From Spirochaetales bacterium (GTDB lineage: Bacteria; Spirochaetota; Spirochaetia; UBA9216): a stretch of 64,000 nucleotides of DNA. The stretch spans positions 488,751 to 552,750 of the forward strand of contig JAEKNX010000001.1 in NCBI GenBank assembly GCA_016839055.1. Direction: 5' to 3'. This document shows positions 43,460-51,774 of this stretch, in pieces. Made by a program: the position numbers and the translations under genes. How positions within the stretch are numbered: position 1 is the stretch's first letter; each line of letters begins with the position of its first letter. The notes below the pieces were generated by a model that was not told the origin of the DNA, ran no database searches, and saw only the letters and a list, made by a program, of their open reading frames with translations.

Positions 43460-44346
43460 TTTATCACCTCTTTATATATTTCTTTCTCAGCTTCAGCCCA
43501 GGCTTCAGTGAGAATTTTTTTAAGTGTTTTATTATTGTATTCAACAACAGTAAAACCTTCAGTCATCGCTTTTGTAAAATCCGGTTCATACGGAATTTCA
43601 GCAAGAACCTTGATACCTTCATTTTTTGCAAAGTCTTTGAGCTCTGCTGATAATTCAAGGTTAAGATCATGTTTGTTAATAATTAATCCAGATCTTATTT
43701 TAAATTTCTGTATGAGTTCAAAAACGCGTTTTAGGTCATGAATCCCCGACGGGGTGGGTTCGGTTACAAGAATTACAAAGTCAGCCCCCGAGAGAGACGA
43801 AATTACCGGGCAGCCAATTCCGGGAGAGCCGTCAATTAAGATCAAATCTTTGCCGTCTTTTTTGGCAATTTCACCGGCAATTTTTTTTACTCGGGCTACG
43901 AGTTTTCCGGAATTATCCGCTCCCGCCTTAAGTCTGGCATGAACCATTTCCGTCCCGGTCTTAATTCCTGAGATAAAAACCTCTCCTACATACGCATCTT
44001 GCATTGTGATGGCTTTTTCAGGACAGATTACGCAGCAGTATCCGCATCCTTCACAGTCTGCCGAGTTTATTTCAAACTTGCCGATTTTATTATCTACAGC
44101 CTTGAAACGGCATACATCCATGCATTTCCCGCAGGCAGTGCATTTTTCCTGATCGATCACGGCTGTATATCCGCTGTAAAAATCTTCAGTACTCTTATAA
44201 TCTGGCTCTAAAAGCAGGTGCATATCATCGGCGTCCACATCACAGTCTCCAACGACTATATTATCCCTTCCGATTACAGCAAAGGATGCTGTAATCGACG
44301 TTTTTCCTGTTCCGCCCTTACCGGAAATAACAACAACTTCTTTCAC
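43456..44346 (-). CDS. MinD/Mrp-superfamily ATPase with inserted 4Fe-4S ferredoxin domain (copy 2)
   Basis: 296 residues. Deviant Walker A ISGKGGTGKTS (8-18), then an inserted bacterial ferredoxin module with two CxxCxxCxxxC motifs (CTACGKCMDVC and CEGCGYCCVIC), then the switch regions LILIDGSPGIGCP and VTEPTPSGIHDLKR. GTG start at 44346 with AGGAG upstream, overlapping the previous stop. Probably assembles or carries iron-sulfur clusters together with its paralogue, with which it may form a heterodimer. Confidence 0.88.
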   Translation of the reverse strand: MKEVVVISGKGGTGKTSITASFAVIGRDNIVVGDCDVDADDMHLLLEPDYKSTEDFYSGYTAVIDQEKCTACGKCMDVCRFKAVDNKIGKFEINSADCEGCGYCCVICPEKAITMQDAYVGEVFISGIKTGTEMVHARLKAGADNSGKLVARVKKIAGEIAKKDGKDLILIDGSPGIGCPVISSLSGADFVILVTEPTPSGIHDLKRVFELIQKFKIRSGLIINKHDLNLELSAELKDFAKNEGIKVLAEIPYEPDFTKAMTEGFTVVEYNNKTLKKILTEAWAEAEKEIYKEVIK

Positions 44347-45221
44347 TGATTGTTTCTCCTGTCGCTTAATCTCTTCAAATATTTTGCCACCTTTTTGAGC
44401 TCTTTTCCAAACTCCGGAACATCACGATGCACAAGTTTCCCTTTTGAGTACAACTCTGCAATCTCACGTTTATCCGGCAGCTTCGCAATAATATCGATTT
44501 TTTCATCACTGCAGTATCTAATAACAGCATCATTTCCGATTCCGAATCTGTTAATAACAACAGCGAAATCTTTCTTAATTTCCCTCATGGTATTAACAGC
44601 CATTTTTAAGTCATGCAGACCGAAGGGGGTTGGTTCGGTTACAAGGATCACAAAATCCGAGTTTTTTGCAGCTTCAATGACCGGGCATGAACTGCCGGGA
44701 GGTGAATCAAGAAGAACCAGAAAATCTTTCGGGTATTTTGAATCTATATATTCAATGCTCTGTGCAATGAGGGGCACAGCCTGTTCCTGACCCACATCAA
44801 GTCTGCTTTCAATAAAAATGAAACTATCGGTATTAAAAATGGTCTGACGACCCATCTTTTGCATCTGCATTGGCAGTGCGTTCTCAGGGCAGAGCTCGGA
44901 ACATGCATAACAACTGTGGCATAGTTCCGGCATTACCAAGATTGTCTTTCCTAGTTTAAGCAGTGAATTAAATCTGCAGATACTATCACAGACCCCGCAG
45001 TTGCTGCAGAGATCCTTATCCCACTGCGGTATCATTTTATTCCTTATTATTTCTTTTTGAACTTCGCGCTGGATGAATAAACCGGAATTAGGTTCTTCAA
45101 CATCCATGTCAGCAAGAATTATTCCCGGAAAATCTTTTCTTTCCGCACATAAATCTGCAAGGTTTGTTGAAAGTGTAGTTTTTCCTGTTCCGCCCTTACC
45201 ACTTGCAATTGCAATCTTCAA
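44343..45221 (-). CDS. MinD/Mrp-superfamily ATPase with inserted 4Fe-4S ferredoxin domain (copy 1)
   Basis: 292 residues, same architecture as the next gene: Walker A ASGKGGTGKTT, inserted ferredoxin CSNCGVCDSIC and CHSCYACSELC, then LLDSPPGSSCP and VTEPTPFGLHDLKM. The TTG start at 45221 overlaps the DUF134 stop (ATTGA) and has GGAGGT ahead of it. The two copies are clearly related but diverged, so an old tandem duplication; both keep all cluster cysteines. Confidence 0.88.
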   Translation of the reverse strand: MKIAIASGKGGTGKTTLSTNLADLCAERKDFPGIILADMDVEEPNSGLFIQREVQKEIIRNKMIPQWDKDLCSNCGVCDSICRFNSLLKLGKTILVMPELCHSCYACSELCPENALPMQMQKMGRQTIFNTDSFIFIESRLDVGQEQAVPLIAQSIEYIDSKYPKDFLVLLDSPPGSSCPVIEAAKNSDFVILVTEPTPFGLHDLKMAVNTMREIKKDFAVVINRFGIGNDAVIRYCSDEKIDIIAKLPDKREIAELYSKGKLVHRDVPEFGKELKKVAKYLKRLSDRRNNQ

Positions 45222-45700
45222 TGATTTCTACCTCCGTGGCCTCGTCCGTGGCCGTGGCCTGTTCCCTTTTCGCTGCAGCATCTTCCATGCCCATATCCGC
45301 CTGCTATATCAACTAATCTTGTTGAACCGCAGGAAGGGCATACTGTAAACGCCCGTTCAAAACTTGTATTGAACATATGCTCACAATCCATACACCTGAT
45401 TATATTGCCTCTGAAATGAATATTACCGCCCTCGATTGAGAGTTCGGCGCCATCTACCAGGAATTTTGACACCTTAAGCCGGGCCTTATCGATGAGTCTA
45501 GTGAAGGTGGACCTTGATATTTCCATCATTTCAGCCGCTTCTGCATGATCCAGCCCATGATAATCTGCAAGACGGACGGCTTCATACTCATCAAGACTCA
45601 ACATTATGGGTACAAGCTTGTTTCTTGCCACGCCTGTAGGCTTGAATGAGTTAAAAAGGGGCGGTGAATGAACCATTCTCTGTTTTTCGGGTCTCGGCAT
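45218..45700 (-). CDS. DUF134 helix-turn-helix regulator with zinc ribbon
   Basis: 160 residues. N-terminal DUF134 region starts MPRPEKQRMV and contains MLSLDEYEAVRLADYHGLDH followed by the helix-turn-helix AAEMMEISRSTFTRLIDKAR. A zinc ribbon (CMDCEHMF and CPSCGS) and a His/Gly-rich tail (about 145-160) follow, able to bind metal. Likely a metal or redox sensor that controls its own operon; a dyad lies in its promoter. AAGGAGT precedes the ATG. Confidence 0.85.
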   Translation of the reverse strand: MPRPEKQRMVHSPPLFNSFKPTGVARNKLVPIMLSLDEYEAVRLADYHGLDHAEAAEMMEISRSTFTRLIDKARLKVSKFLVDGAELSIEGGNIHFRGNIIRCMDCEHMFNTSFERAFTVCPSCGSTRLVDIAGGYGHGRCCSEKGTGHGHGRGHGGRNH

Positions 45701-45716
45701 AAGTACTCCTTAAGTC

Positions 45717-45745
45717 AATGTAATGCACATATGCTCATAAGTCAA
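45717..45745 (-). promoter_or_regulatory. Promoter of the DUF134-Mrp operon with central dyad
   Basis: On the minus strand: TTGACT (45745-45740), 17 bases, TACATT (45722-45717). The spacer holds a near-palindrome (45723-45738, ATGnnCATATGnnCAT, 12 of 16 matching), and TAAGTCAA occurs directly repeated at 45711-45718 and 45738-45745. Both are candidate operators for the DUF134 regulator. Confidence 0.65.
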
Positions 45746-45783
45746 GAGTAAATTTAGACTTGTCAGTTATTAAATATCTGAAG

Positions 45784-46983
45784 TTAGAGTCTTTCTCGGA
45801 GTATTGAAGTTATTTCCTCAAGGGATAAACTGATTGGATTATTCTTGTTTGATGAGGCTGCCGCAATCCTGGGAAGGTCTGACTCGGTTATTCCGAATGC
45901 GGATAGCCTCGGAATATCAAGACTCTCAGTCAGTCCTTCGAGAACCTGGATAAATCGGTACCTCGCCTCTTTTGGCAGAAGATCTTCGCTTCGAGCCGCG
46001 ATATATCCGAGTTTTGCGAATTTGAGAAGTGATGCTGATTCAGGATTTTCATTTTCTAGTTTTATTATAGTTTGTTTCATTCCTTCGGCAAGGAGTGTTC
46101 CGCAGATAGCTCCATGGGGCGAATTGAAGAAACCTCCCACAGAGCCTGCAATTCCGTGAACGACTGAAAGACCGCAGTTGGCGAGAGCTGTTCCGGAGAT
46201 GAAGGCTGCGTAAGCCATCTTGTTCCAGGCATTCGCGCAGGCTTCGCCGCAGTACTCTTGCTCATCCTTTGTCGCCGCGACTATCGGCAGAGCTTCGAGA
46301 AGAACTTCGATTGCTCCGATAACGCGTATATCAGAGTAAAAACTTGCATTAGAAGAGATATATGCTTCTACAAGTTGAGACAGGGCATCCATTCCACTGG
46401 AGGCTGCGACTGCCGGAGGACAGCTTGAATACAATTTTGAGTCTATGATAGCTACATCAGGAGTATAGTTAAAATGCCTGAGTGATTTTTTAAATCCGGC
46501 GTCCCCGACACGGCTGAGTACGGCGTTACTCGTAGCCTCGGAACCTGTTCCGGCGGTGGTAGGAACAGCGATGAAGGGTATTTTTCTTCCGGTCGGAGTT
46601 CTGTCTCCGATGCCTTCCAGCAAGTTACAGACACTGCCTTCTTCACACAGCATGGCGCTTACTGCCTTGCCGGTATCGATAACGCTTCCGCCTCCGATGG
46701 CGGTAATGCTGTCTATCTTAAGATCTTTCAGCTGTTTTACTATCGAGTCTACGAGTTCTGGAGAAGGTTCTGAATTAACACTGAATTTAGTGATGGAAAA
46801 ACCATTTTCTTCGAGACTCTTGGTGATTTCAGCGAGTTTTCCGCTTTTTTCAAGAGAACTTCCGCCTGTAAAAAGGATTATATTCTTACCGTAAAAGCCG
46901 GCTTCATCGGCAAGATTTTCGACACTGCCTGCCCTGAAGATGATCTTTTTGTTAGAGTTGAAAGTAAAAGGAACTATATTCAT
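45784..46983 (-). CDS. Iron-containing alcohol dehydrogenase
   Basis: Group III NAD(P)-dependent alcohol dehydrogenase. The start is ATG 46983, behind GGGAGAG; ATG-like starts upstream at 47058 fall in the promoter. That gives 399 residues. Motifs: GGGSVIDTGKA for dinucleotide binding, FIAVPTTAGTGSEAT, ALSQLVEAYIS with metal-ligand His/Asp region, and GGFFNSPHGAICGTLL with metal-binding His. Substrate not predictable; fermentative alcohol production is the usual role. Single-gene unit, divergent from the V-ATPase operon. Confidence 0.93.
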   Translation of the reverse strand: MNIVPFTFNSNKKIIFRAGSVENLADEAGFYGKNIILFTGGSSLEKSGKLAEITKSLEENGFSITKFSVNSEPSPELVDSIVKQLKDLKIDSITAIGGGSVIDTGKAVSAMLCEEGSVCNLLEGIGDRTPTGRKIPFIAVPTTAGTGSEATSNAVLSRVGDAGFKKSLRHFNYTPDVAIIDSKLYSSCPPAVAASSGMDALSQLVEAYISSNASFYSDIRVIGAIEVLLEALPIVAATKDEQEYCGEACANAWNKMAYAAFISGTALANCGLSVVHGIAGSVGGFFNSPHGAICGTLLAEGMKQTIIKLENENPESASLLKFAKLGYIAARSEDLLPKEARYRFIQVLEGLTESLDIPRLSAFGITESDLPRIAAASSNKNNPISLSLEEITSILRERL

Positions 46984-47005
46984 CGTAAACTCTCCCGTAC
47001 TCCGT

Positions 47006-47034
47006 ATTATAATGCTGCAAGCATATCTGATAAA
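47006..47034 (-). promoter_or_regulatory. Sigma70-type promoter of the alcohol dehydrogenase gene
   Basis: On the minus strand: TTTATC (47034-47029), 17 bases, TATAAT (47011-47006). It lies 23 bases before the ATG. Confidence 0.55.
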
Positions 47035-47069
47035 GAAAAAAAAAGATATATTTTTCATTAAATAAAGGC

Positions 47070-47098
47070 TTGCCTTAGTATCATATTTTATTTAATGT
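47070..47098 (+). promoter_or_regulatory. Promoter of the V-ATPase operon, leaderless geometry
   Basis: TTGCCT (47070-47075), 17 bases, TAATGT (47093-47098), then five bases to ATG 47104. No Shine-Dalgarno sequence precedes that ATG. Confidence 0.45.
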
Positions 47099-47103
47099 AA
47101 TTT

Positions 47104-47400
47104 ATGCGAGAAACAATTGAGCATATTATTAATACTGAAAAAACCGCCGCCGATATTCTTCTCTCAGAAGGAAAAAAATCAGCAGCCATCATCACTAAAA
47201 ACGACACGAGGATATCAGAAAATCTCAATGTGTTTATGGAACATGAACACAATCGGTATAGTGAGGCTGTAGAAAAAGCTGAACTTGAAAAATTCGAAGC
47301 AATTGGAAGGATCAGGAACGAAAATACTGTCATGAAAGCTGACCTGGAGGCCATATCAGATAAAGTTTTAAATTTAATAATGAAAACTGTATTTGATTGA
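47104..47400 (+). CDS. V-type ATPase stalk subunit G/H-like
   Basis: 98-residue, almost fully helical, charged protein (ETIEHIINTEKTAADILLSE at the start), fitting the small coiled-coil peripheral-stalk subunit that pairs with subunit E. Identified mainly from its size, coiled-coil pattern and position as first gene of the V-ATPase operon, where H or G is normally found. Seven bases separate it from subunit C. Confidence 0.7.
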   Translation: MRETIEHIINTEKTAADILLSEGKKSAAIITKNDTRISENLNVFMEHEHNRYSEAVEKAELEKFEAIGRIRNENTVMKADLEAISDKVLNLIMKTVFD

Positions 47401-47406
47401 ACAAAG

Positions 47407-48474
47407 ATGGGAAAAACTGCCGTTTCAGAATATGGATATATTAATGCCAAGCTCAGGACGCGAATAGGGCGCATCCTGACTGATGATTTTAAAAAAATAC
47501 TGACAGCATCCGATGATCTTGAAGAAGCAGTCCAGGTCCTTCAGAATTTCGGTTTCGAAAAAATTGCCGAAGTATGGAACAGCACCGGCGATATTCAGAG
47601 TGTCGAATTTGAATTGCTTAAACGTCATCTTGAAAATTTCAGGATGGTTATGAAGAACACGCAGGGTGAGCTTAAGGACTTCGCTAGTCTGCTTGCTATT
47701 AAACCGGAAATAGAAAATATTAAAAATACTCTACGGCTGTGGTATGGCAGTAGAGTGAAAAAGCGGCCAATCAGTTACCGCTCCGCCTTTATCTACAAGG
47801 ATAGAATATTTGAAGACATAGACTGGGACGCTCTTGTAAATGCGGTAAGTCAGGAAGACATTAACGGAGTTTTCAAGAATACTCTTTATCGTTCTGCCTT
47901 CACCGAAAACCTGGCCGATAAGGCCGGTTCCGGTATCTTTAAAACTGAAATAATGCTAGATAAAATCTATTACGCGAACCTCCTTGAGCAAAGCCGAATT
48001 CTTAAAAATTCAGATTACAACATCCTGAAAGATATTATTACTATTGAAATAGATCTTCAAAACATCAGCTGGATGATCCGTTACCGGCATTTTTATAATA
48101 TGAGTTTTATGGAAATGAAGGATATAATGATCCCCGGCGGAAGCAGCTTGCAGTTTGATATTCTTGAAAAGAATGAGGATGCCGCCCAAGGGAGCATAAC
48201 ACCCACAGATCTTCTGAAGAAGGATTATCCCGAGTTATCGGCCTTCTCCATCTCAGATAAGCATAATTTCTCCGGCCAGGCCCTTCTACTGGAGCAGCTT
48301 CTTGATGAAACAAGAAAAACCAAATTTACAAATCTGCTGATTGGATATCCGTTTACTGTAGGTATTATACTTGTTTATTTATTCATGTCCGAGAGGGAGA
48401 TGAAATACATTTCTTCCGTTTTAAACAGAAAGTACTATAAAATGGGTACCAGACAAATGGAGGAGCAAGGCTGA
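47407..48474 (+). CDS. V-type ATP synthase subunit C
   Basis: 355 residues. Links rotor cap and stalk (family V-ATPase C/d, PF01992). Helix-rich with the typical start YGYINAKLRTRIGRIL and the paired repeats IEIDLQNISWMIRYRHFYNMS and GYPFTVGIILVYLFMSEREM near the end, diagnostic of the C/AC39 family. ATG overlaps nothing but follows seven bases after the first gene; its TGA overlaps the start of subunit I. Confidence 0.9.
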   Translation: MGKTAVSEYGYINAKLRTRIGRILTDDFKKILTASDDLEEAVQVLQNFGFEKIAEVWNSTGDIQSVEFELLKRHLENFRMVMKNTQGELKDFASLLAIKPEIENIKNTLRLWYGSRVKKRPISYRSAFIYKDRIFEDIDWDALVNAVSQEDINGVFKNTLYRSAFTENLADKAGSGIFKTEIMLDKIYYANLLEQSRILKNSDYNILKDIITIEIDLQNISWMIRYRHFYNMSFMEMKDIMIPGGSSLQFDILEKNEDAAQGSITPTDLLKKDYPELSAFSISDKHNFSGQALLLEQLLDETRKTKFTNLLIGYPFTVGIILVYLFMSEREMKYISSVLNRKYYKMGTRQMEEQG

Positions 48475-50468
48475 TGGGATTATTTACATCAAAGATGCGA
48501 CTGCTTACCGCGGTTGTTATCGAAGAGAAATCAGAAAATGTAGCTCGTGAGCTTCTGAGGATAGGACTTCTTGATTTTGTAAAGATATCGAACATTATTG
48601 ACACCGATGATTTTCATCTTAAACAAGACCTGTCTGTGAGCACCGAAGTTGCCGAACTGCGCAGACGTCTTGAAACCCTGTATCAGCAGGCCGGCATCGA
48701 ATCTCCAGTCCGTGAGGCTCTGATCATAGAGCAGATGTCCGATTTTAACGAAGCTAAATACCGGAAACTAATCGACAAGGCCTCATCAGGTATTCAGGAA
48801 CTCAGGGAAAAACAGAAAAAGCTTCACCAGGACAGTTTGAAACTAGAGGAAATAAAGAATTATCTTAATCGCGGGGGCTTCGGCGGTAGAGGCGGTGCTG
48901 TATCCGACTTTCTGTCCATCCACAGGGGTAAACCGGGAAGAGGCAGCTTCGATGACCTGCTGAGTCACCTTACCTCAATTCCCCATTTCGGCACAGCGGT
49001 TCCCGGCACAGCGGATTTTTTTATTGTCACTTTGAAACGTGATCAGGCTCTTGTCAGTGAATATTTCACAAAATATATGTGGACGGAAAATGATGAGCAG
49101 ATCAGGAATAAACAACACGACGAAGTTCTGCTTTCTGACATTAATGAAAGAACTGTATCGATAAAAACGCGCATTGATGAAATAAAGACTGAAATGAGTA
49201 CTGTAATCATAAAACAGAAGGATGAGTTCGACACAATCTGGAAAAACCTCAGGATCCACGAATTGTATGGAAGAATCAGGACTAATTTCGAGCACACTGA
49301 AAAAACCAGTCTGTTCTCGGGCTGGCTTCCGGCTGACAAGTCCGAAAGACTGGAAAAAGCCGTTAAAAAAGCATCTGATGGCCAATGCGTAATAGAATGG
49401 TCCGAACCGGAGCAGTACAGCAGGCAGTCCGTTCCGGTTGAAATAAAACACTCAGTGGCGCTTGCACCATTTCAGATGCTCGTAGAGAACTATGCCGTGC
49501 CGGAATACGGAGCCATTGATCCGACCATCTTCGTTGCCGTCTCCTATATGATCATGTTCGGCCTGATGTTCGGAGACGCAGGACAGGGGCTTGTCATCAT
49601 GCTCATTGGCTTTCTCGGTGGTAAGTTTATGAAAAAAGCGTCGGGAGGAATAAAGAATTTGCTCCGACTCTTCATCTACTGCGGGGCTGCGTCTGTTATA
49701 ACCGGTATTCTTTTCGGATCATACTTCGGCTATAAGATTTTTCCTCCTCTATGGTTTGATTATCACGGGATAGTTGCCGGCCACGGCGCTCTAGGCTCTG
49801 GAAATATTACTAATGTGTACGACATCCTGAGGATAACAATTTATTTTGGAATAACGGTAATAGGTTTAGGTCTGATTCTAAACTGGATAAACCTGCTTAA
49901 GAAAAAAGACTATTTCAGACTGCTGCTTGATAAATCCGGAATTCTCGGCGGTTGGTTCTACGGCTGCGGGGTTTATACAGCCTTCTTTTTTGTCGGGACT
50001 GAATATAAAGAATTGCCTGCGCCTGACCTTCTCACTGTTTTTTTCGGTATTCCTGTGCTGATTCTTCTGTTTAAAGCACCTCTTCATTTTATTCTTCATG
50101 AAAGGGGTAAAAAGAGTTTCGACGCTTTCAAAATTATTGACTTCATCATGGAATGGATAGTCGAGATTCTCGAGATATTTTCGGGTTATCTTGCCAATAC
50201 CCTTTCATTCATGAGGGTTGCAGGGCTTGGAATAGCGCATGTGAGCCTCATGGTTGCCTTCGACACAATCGCCGGCATGACCGGGGGCGGAGCGGCCGGA
50301 ATTTTAATTTTAATTATTGGAAACATTCTTGTAATAGCTCTCGAGGGTCTGTCCGCCGGAATACAGGCGCTGAGGCTTAACTATTACGAGTTTTTCTCAA
50401 GGTATTTTACCGGTAAAGGTATAGCATATAATCCGGTTTCATTACGGAATCGGAAACAGGAGGGCTAA
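48474..50468 (+). CDS. V-type ATP synthase subunit I
   Basis: 664 residues, the a/I membrane subunit that carries the ion half-channels. The N-terminal half is cytoplasmic and coiled-coil; the C-terminal half (about 335-655) has some seven membrane helices, starting at YGAIDPTIFVAVSYMIMFGLMFGD and including the conserved RVAGLGIAHVSL and ALEGLSAGIQALRLNYYEFF with the essential Arg. Overlaps subunit C by one base. Ends against the GTG of subunit K. Confidence 0.93.
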   Translation: MGLFTSKMRLLTAVVIEEKSENVARELLRIGLLDFVKISNIIDTDDFHLKQDLSVSTEVAELRRRLETLYQQAGIESPVREALIIEQMSDFNEAKYRKLIDKASSGIQELREKQKKLHQDSLKLEEIKNYLNRGGFGGRGGAVSDFLSIHRGKPGRGSFDDLLSHLTSIPHFGTAVPGTADFFIVTLKRDQALVSEYFTKYMWTENDEQIRNKQHDEVLLSDINERTVSIKTRIDEIKTEMSTVIIKQKDEFDTIWKNLRIHELYGRIRTNFEHTEKTSLFSGWLPADKSERLEKAVKKASDGQCVIEWSEPEQYSRQSVPVEIKHSVALAPFQMLVENYAVPEYGAIDPTIFVAVSYMIMFGLMFGDAGQGLVIMLIGFLGGKFMKKASGGIKNLLRLFIYCGAASVITGILFGSYFGYKIFPPLWFDYHGIVAGHGALGSGNITNVYDILRITIYFGITVIGLGLILNWINLLKKKDYFRLLLDKSGILGGWFYGCGVYTAFFFVGTEYKELPAPDLLTVFFGIPVLILLFKAPLHFILHERGKKSFDAFKIIDFIMEWIVEILEIFSGYLANTLSFMRVAGLGIAHVSLMVAFDTIAGMTGGGAAGILILIIGNILVIALEGLSAGIQALRLNYYEFFSRYFTGKGIAYNPVSLRNRKQEG

Positions 50469-50822
50469 GTGAGCGCCAAAAAAGAATTTAAAAGAAAGAT
50501 AGTACTCAGTATCGTGTTTTTAACAGTATTTATGGGAATTTTTTCATTTATAGGAACGGAGCCGGCCTATGCAGAGACAGCAACTGCAGTCGTTTCAGAG
50601 GGTAACAGCAACCTTCAATGGGGATTGATAGCCGCGGCCATCGCTTTCGGATTCGGAGCCATTGGGGCGGGTATAGCAATTGCCAATGTAGGCGCAGCTG
50701 CTATGGGCGCGATTGGTGAGAAACCTGAAATTGCCTCCCAGGCGCTTATTTTCATAGCACTGGCAGAGGGGCTTGTTGTATTCGGCTTTATCACCGCGCT
50801 GATGATTCTGGGAAAGGTTTGA
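50469..50822 (+). CDS. V-type ATP synthase subunit K (c-ring proteolipid)
   Basis: 117 residues from GTG 50469. The first 35 are a signal peptide with an AYA cleavage site, leaving an 82-residue mature c subunit with one helical hairpin (about 52-77 and 88-113). The ion-carrying carboxylate is Glu100 in ALAEGLVVFG; Gly-rich AFGFGAIGAGIAIANVGAAAMG packs the first helix. It is thus the short 8-kDa-like form, not the doubled 16-kDa one. Whether H+ or Na+ is carried cannot be settled by eye; no ES/ET after the Glu as in Na+ rings. Confidence 0.92.
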   Translation: MSAKKEFKRKIVLSIVFLTVFMGIFSFIGTEPAYAETATAVVSEGNSNLQWGLIAAAIAFGFGAIGAGIAIANVGAAAMGAIGEKPEIASQALIFIALAEGLVVFGFITALMILGKV

Positions 50823-50841
50823 TTTACACGGATTTATCGGC

Positions 50842-51147
50842 ATGAATTATTTTATTATTGGCGATGAAGACACTGTTCTCGGTTTTGAGCTTGCCGGAGT
50901 CTCGGGTGCGAGCGTAGATTCTATCTCTGAAGCGGAAACAGCTTTCACATCCGCGTTAGAGGACAGAAACAACGGCATTATAATTATTACCGAAGGGGCG
51001 GCTGATCTTATTCGTGATAAGGTTGATCAATATCTTTTTTCGGCCGCTTTTCCTCTTATTGTTGAAATACCCGGAAGCGGGGGGGCCAAAGCAGGGCATA
51101 AAGATCTTCGGACCCTCGTGAATGAGGCTATAGGAATCAAATTATAG
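50842..51147 (+). CDS. V-type ATP synthase subunit F
   Basis: 101-residue central-stalk subunit: Rossmann-like fold starting YFIIGDEDTVLGFELAGV, with IIIITEGAADLI and PLIVEIPGSGG, the usual F-subunit pattern. Starts 19 bases after subunit K and ends two bases before subunit E. Confidence 0.93.
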   Translation: MNYFIIGDEDTVLGFELAGVSGASVDSISEAETAFTSALEDRNNGIIIITEGAADLIRDKVDQYLFSAAFPLIVEIPGSGGAKAGHKDLRTLVNEAIGIKL

Positions 51148-51149
51148 AT

Positions 51150-51767
51150 ATGGATGATGATAGTAGACTGTTAAAAGTAATAATTGAACAGGCCGAGACA
51201 GAAGGACGGAGAATAATAGAGAGGGCGGAAAAAACCGTTATCGGTAAAAATGATGCCTTTGAAGCCCGAAAAATGCGTATAAAGTCAGAGACGGATCAGA
51301 AGATATCCGATAAATTATCCGAAATAAAAAAACACACTGAGTCAGCCGTCAAATCTGAATCAAGAAGAAGAAAACTCAAAAAGCGGGAAGAAATAAATGC
51401 CGATGTTATTGAGTTATTCTACCGTAAGATTGAAAAAAAAATCGGTACAGCAGACTATGATAGTTTTCTATCAAAGCTCATTGCCGAAGGTGTTATTGCC
51501 GTTGACGAGGATGAGGTAGAAGTTTTATGCTCACATCGTGAGGAACTTAGTCCTGAAATTATTGAGAAAGCAGTAGAACTGGTTAAGAAATTGACGGGCA
51601 AAACTGTCGCTATCAGTTTTAATAGCGAGGCAAGGACTTCAGCCCAGGGTGTTACCGTGAAATCAAAAAACGGCAGAATAAACTATAGCAACCTCATTAC
51701 ATCGCGGCTTAGAAGATTTGATGAAGACATAAAACAGATTATTTTTACCGAACTGAATAAGGAGTAG
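51150..51767 (+). CDS. V-type ATP synthase subunit E
   Basis: 205-residue peripheral-stalk subunit: long N-terminal charged helix (about 5-95) that pairs with the small G/H-like subunit, and a C-terminal globular part with GGV-like AQGVTVKSKNGRINYSN and LITSRLRRFDEDIKQIIFTEL. The fold and position between F and A identify it. Confidence 0.88.
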   Translation: MDDDSRLLKVIIEQAETEGRRIIERAEKTVIGKNDAFEARKMRIKSETDQKISDKLSEIKKHTESAVKSESRRRKLKKREEINADVIELFYRKIEKKIGTADYDSFLSKLIAEGVIAVDEDEVEVLCSHREELSPEIIEKAVELVKKLTGKTVAISFNSEARTSAQGVTVKSKNGRINYSNLITSRLRRFDEDIKQIIFTELNKE

Positions 51768-51774
51768 TCTCCGT

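Noticed and set aside
47088..47474. 128-codon minus-strand frame over the start of the V-ATPase operon
   Set aside because: Antisense to two supported genes and Ser/Phe-rich, as expected from a shadow of coiled-coil coding sequence.
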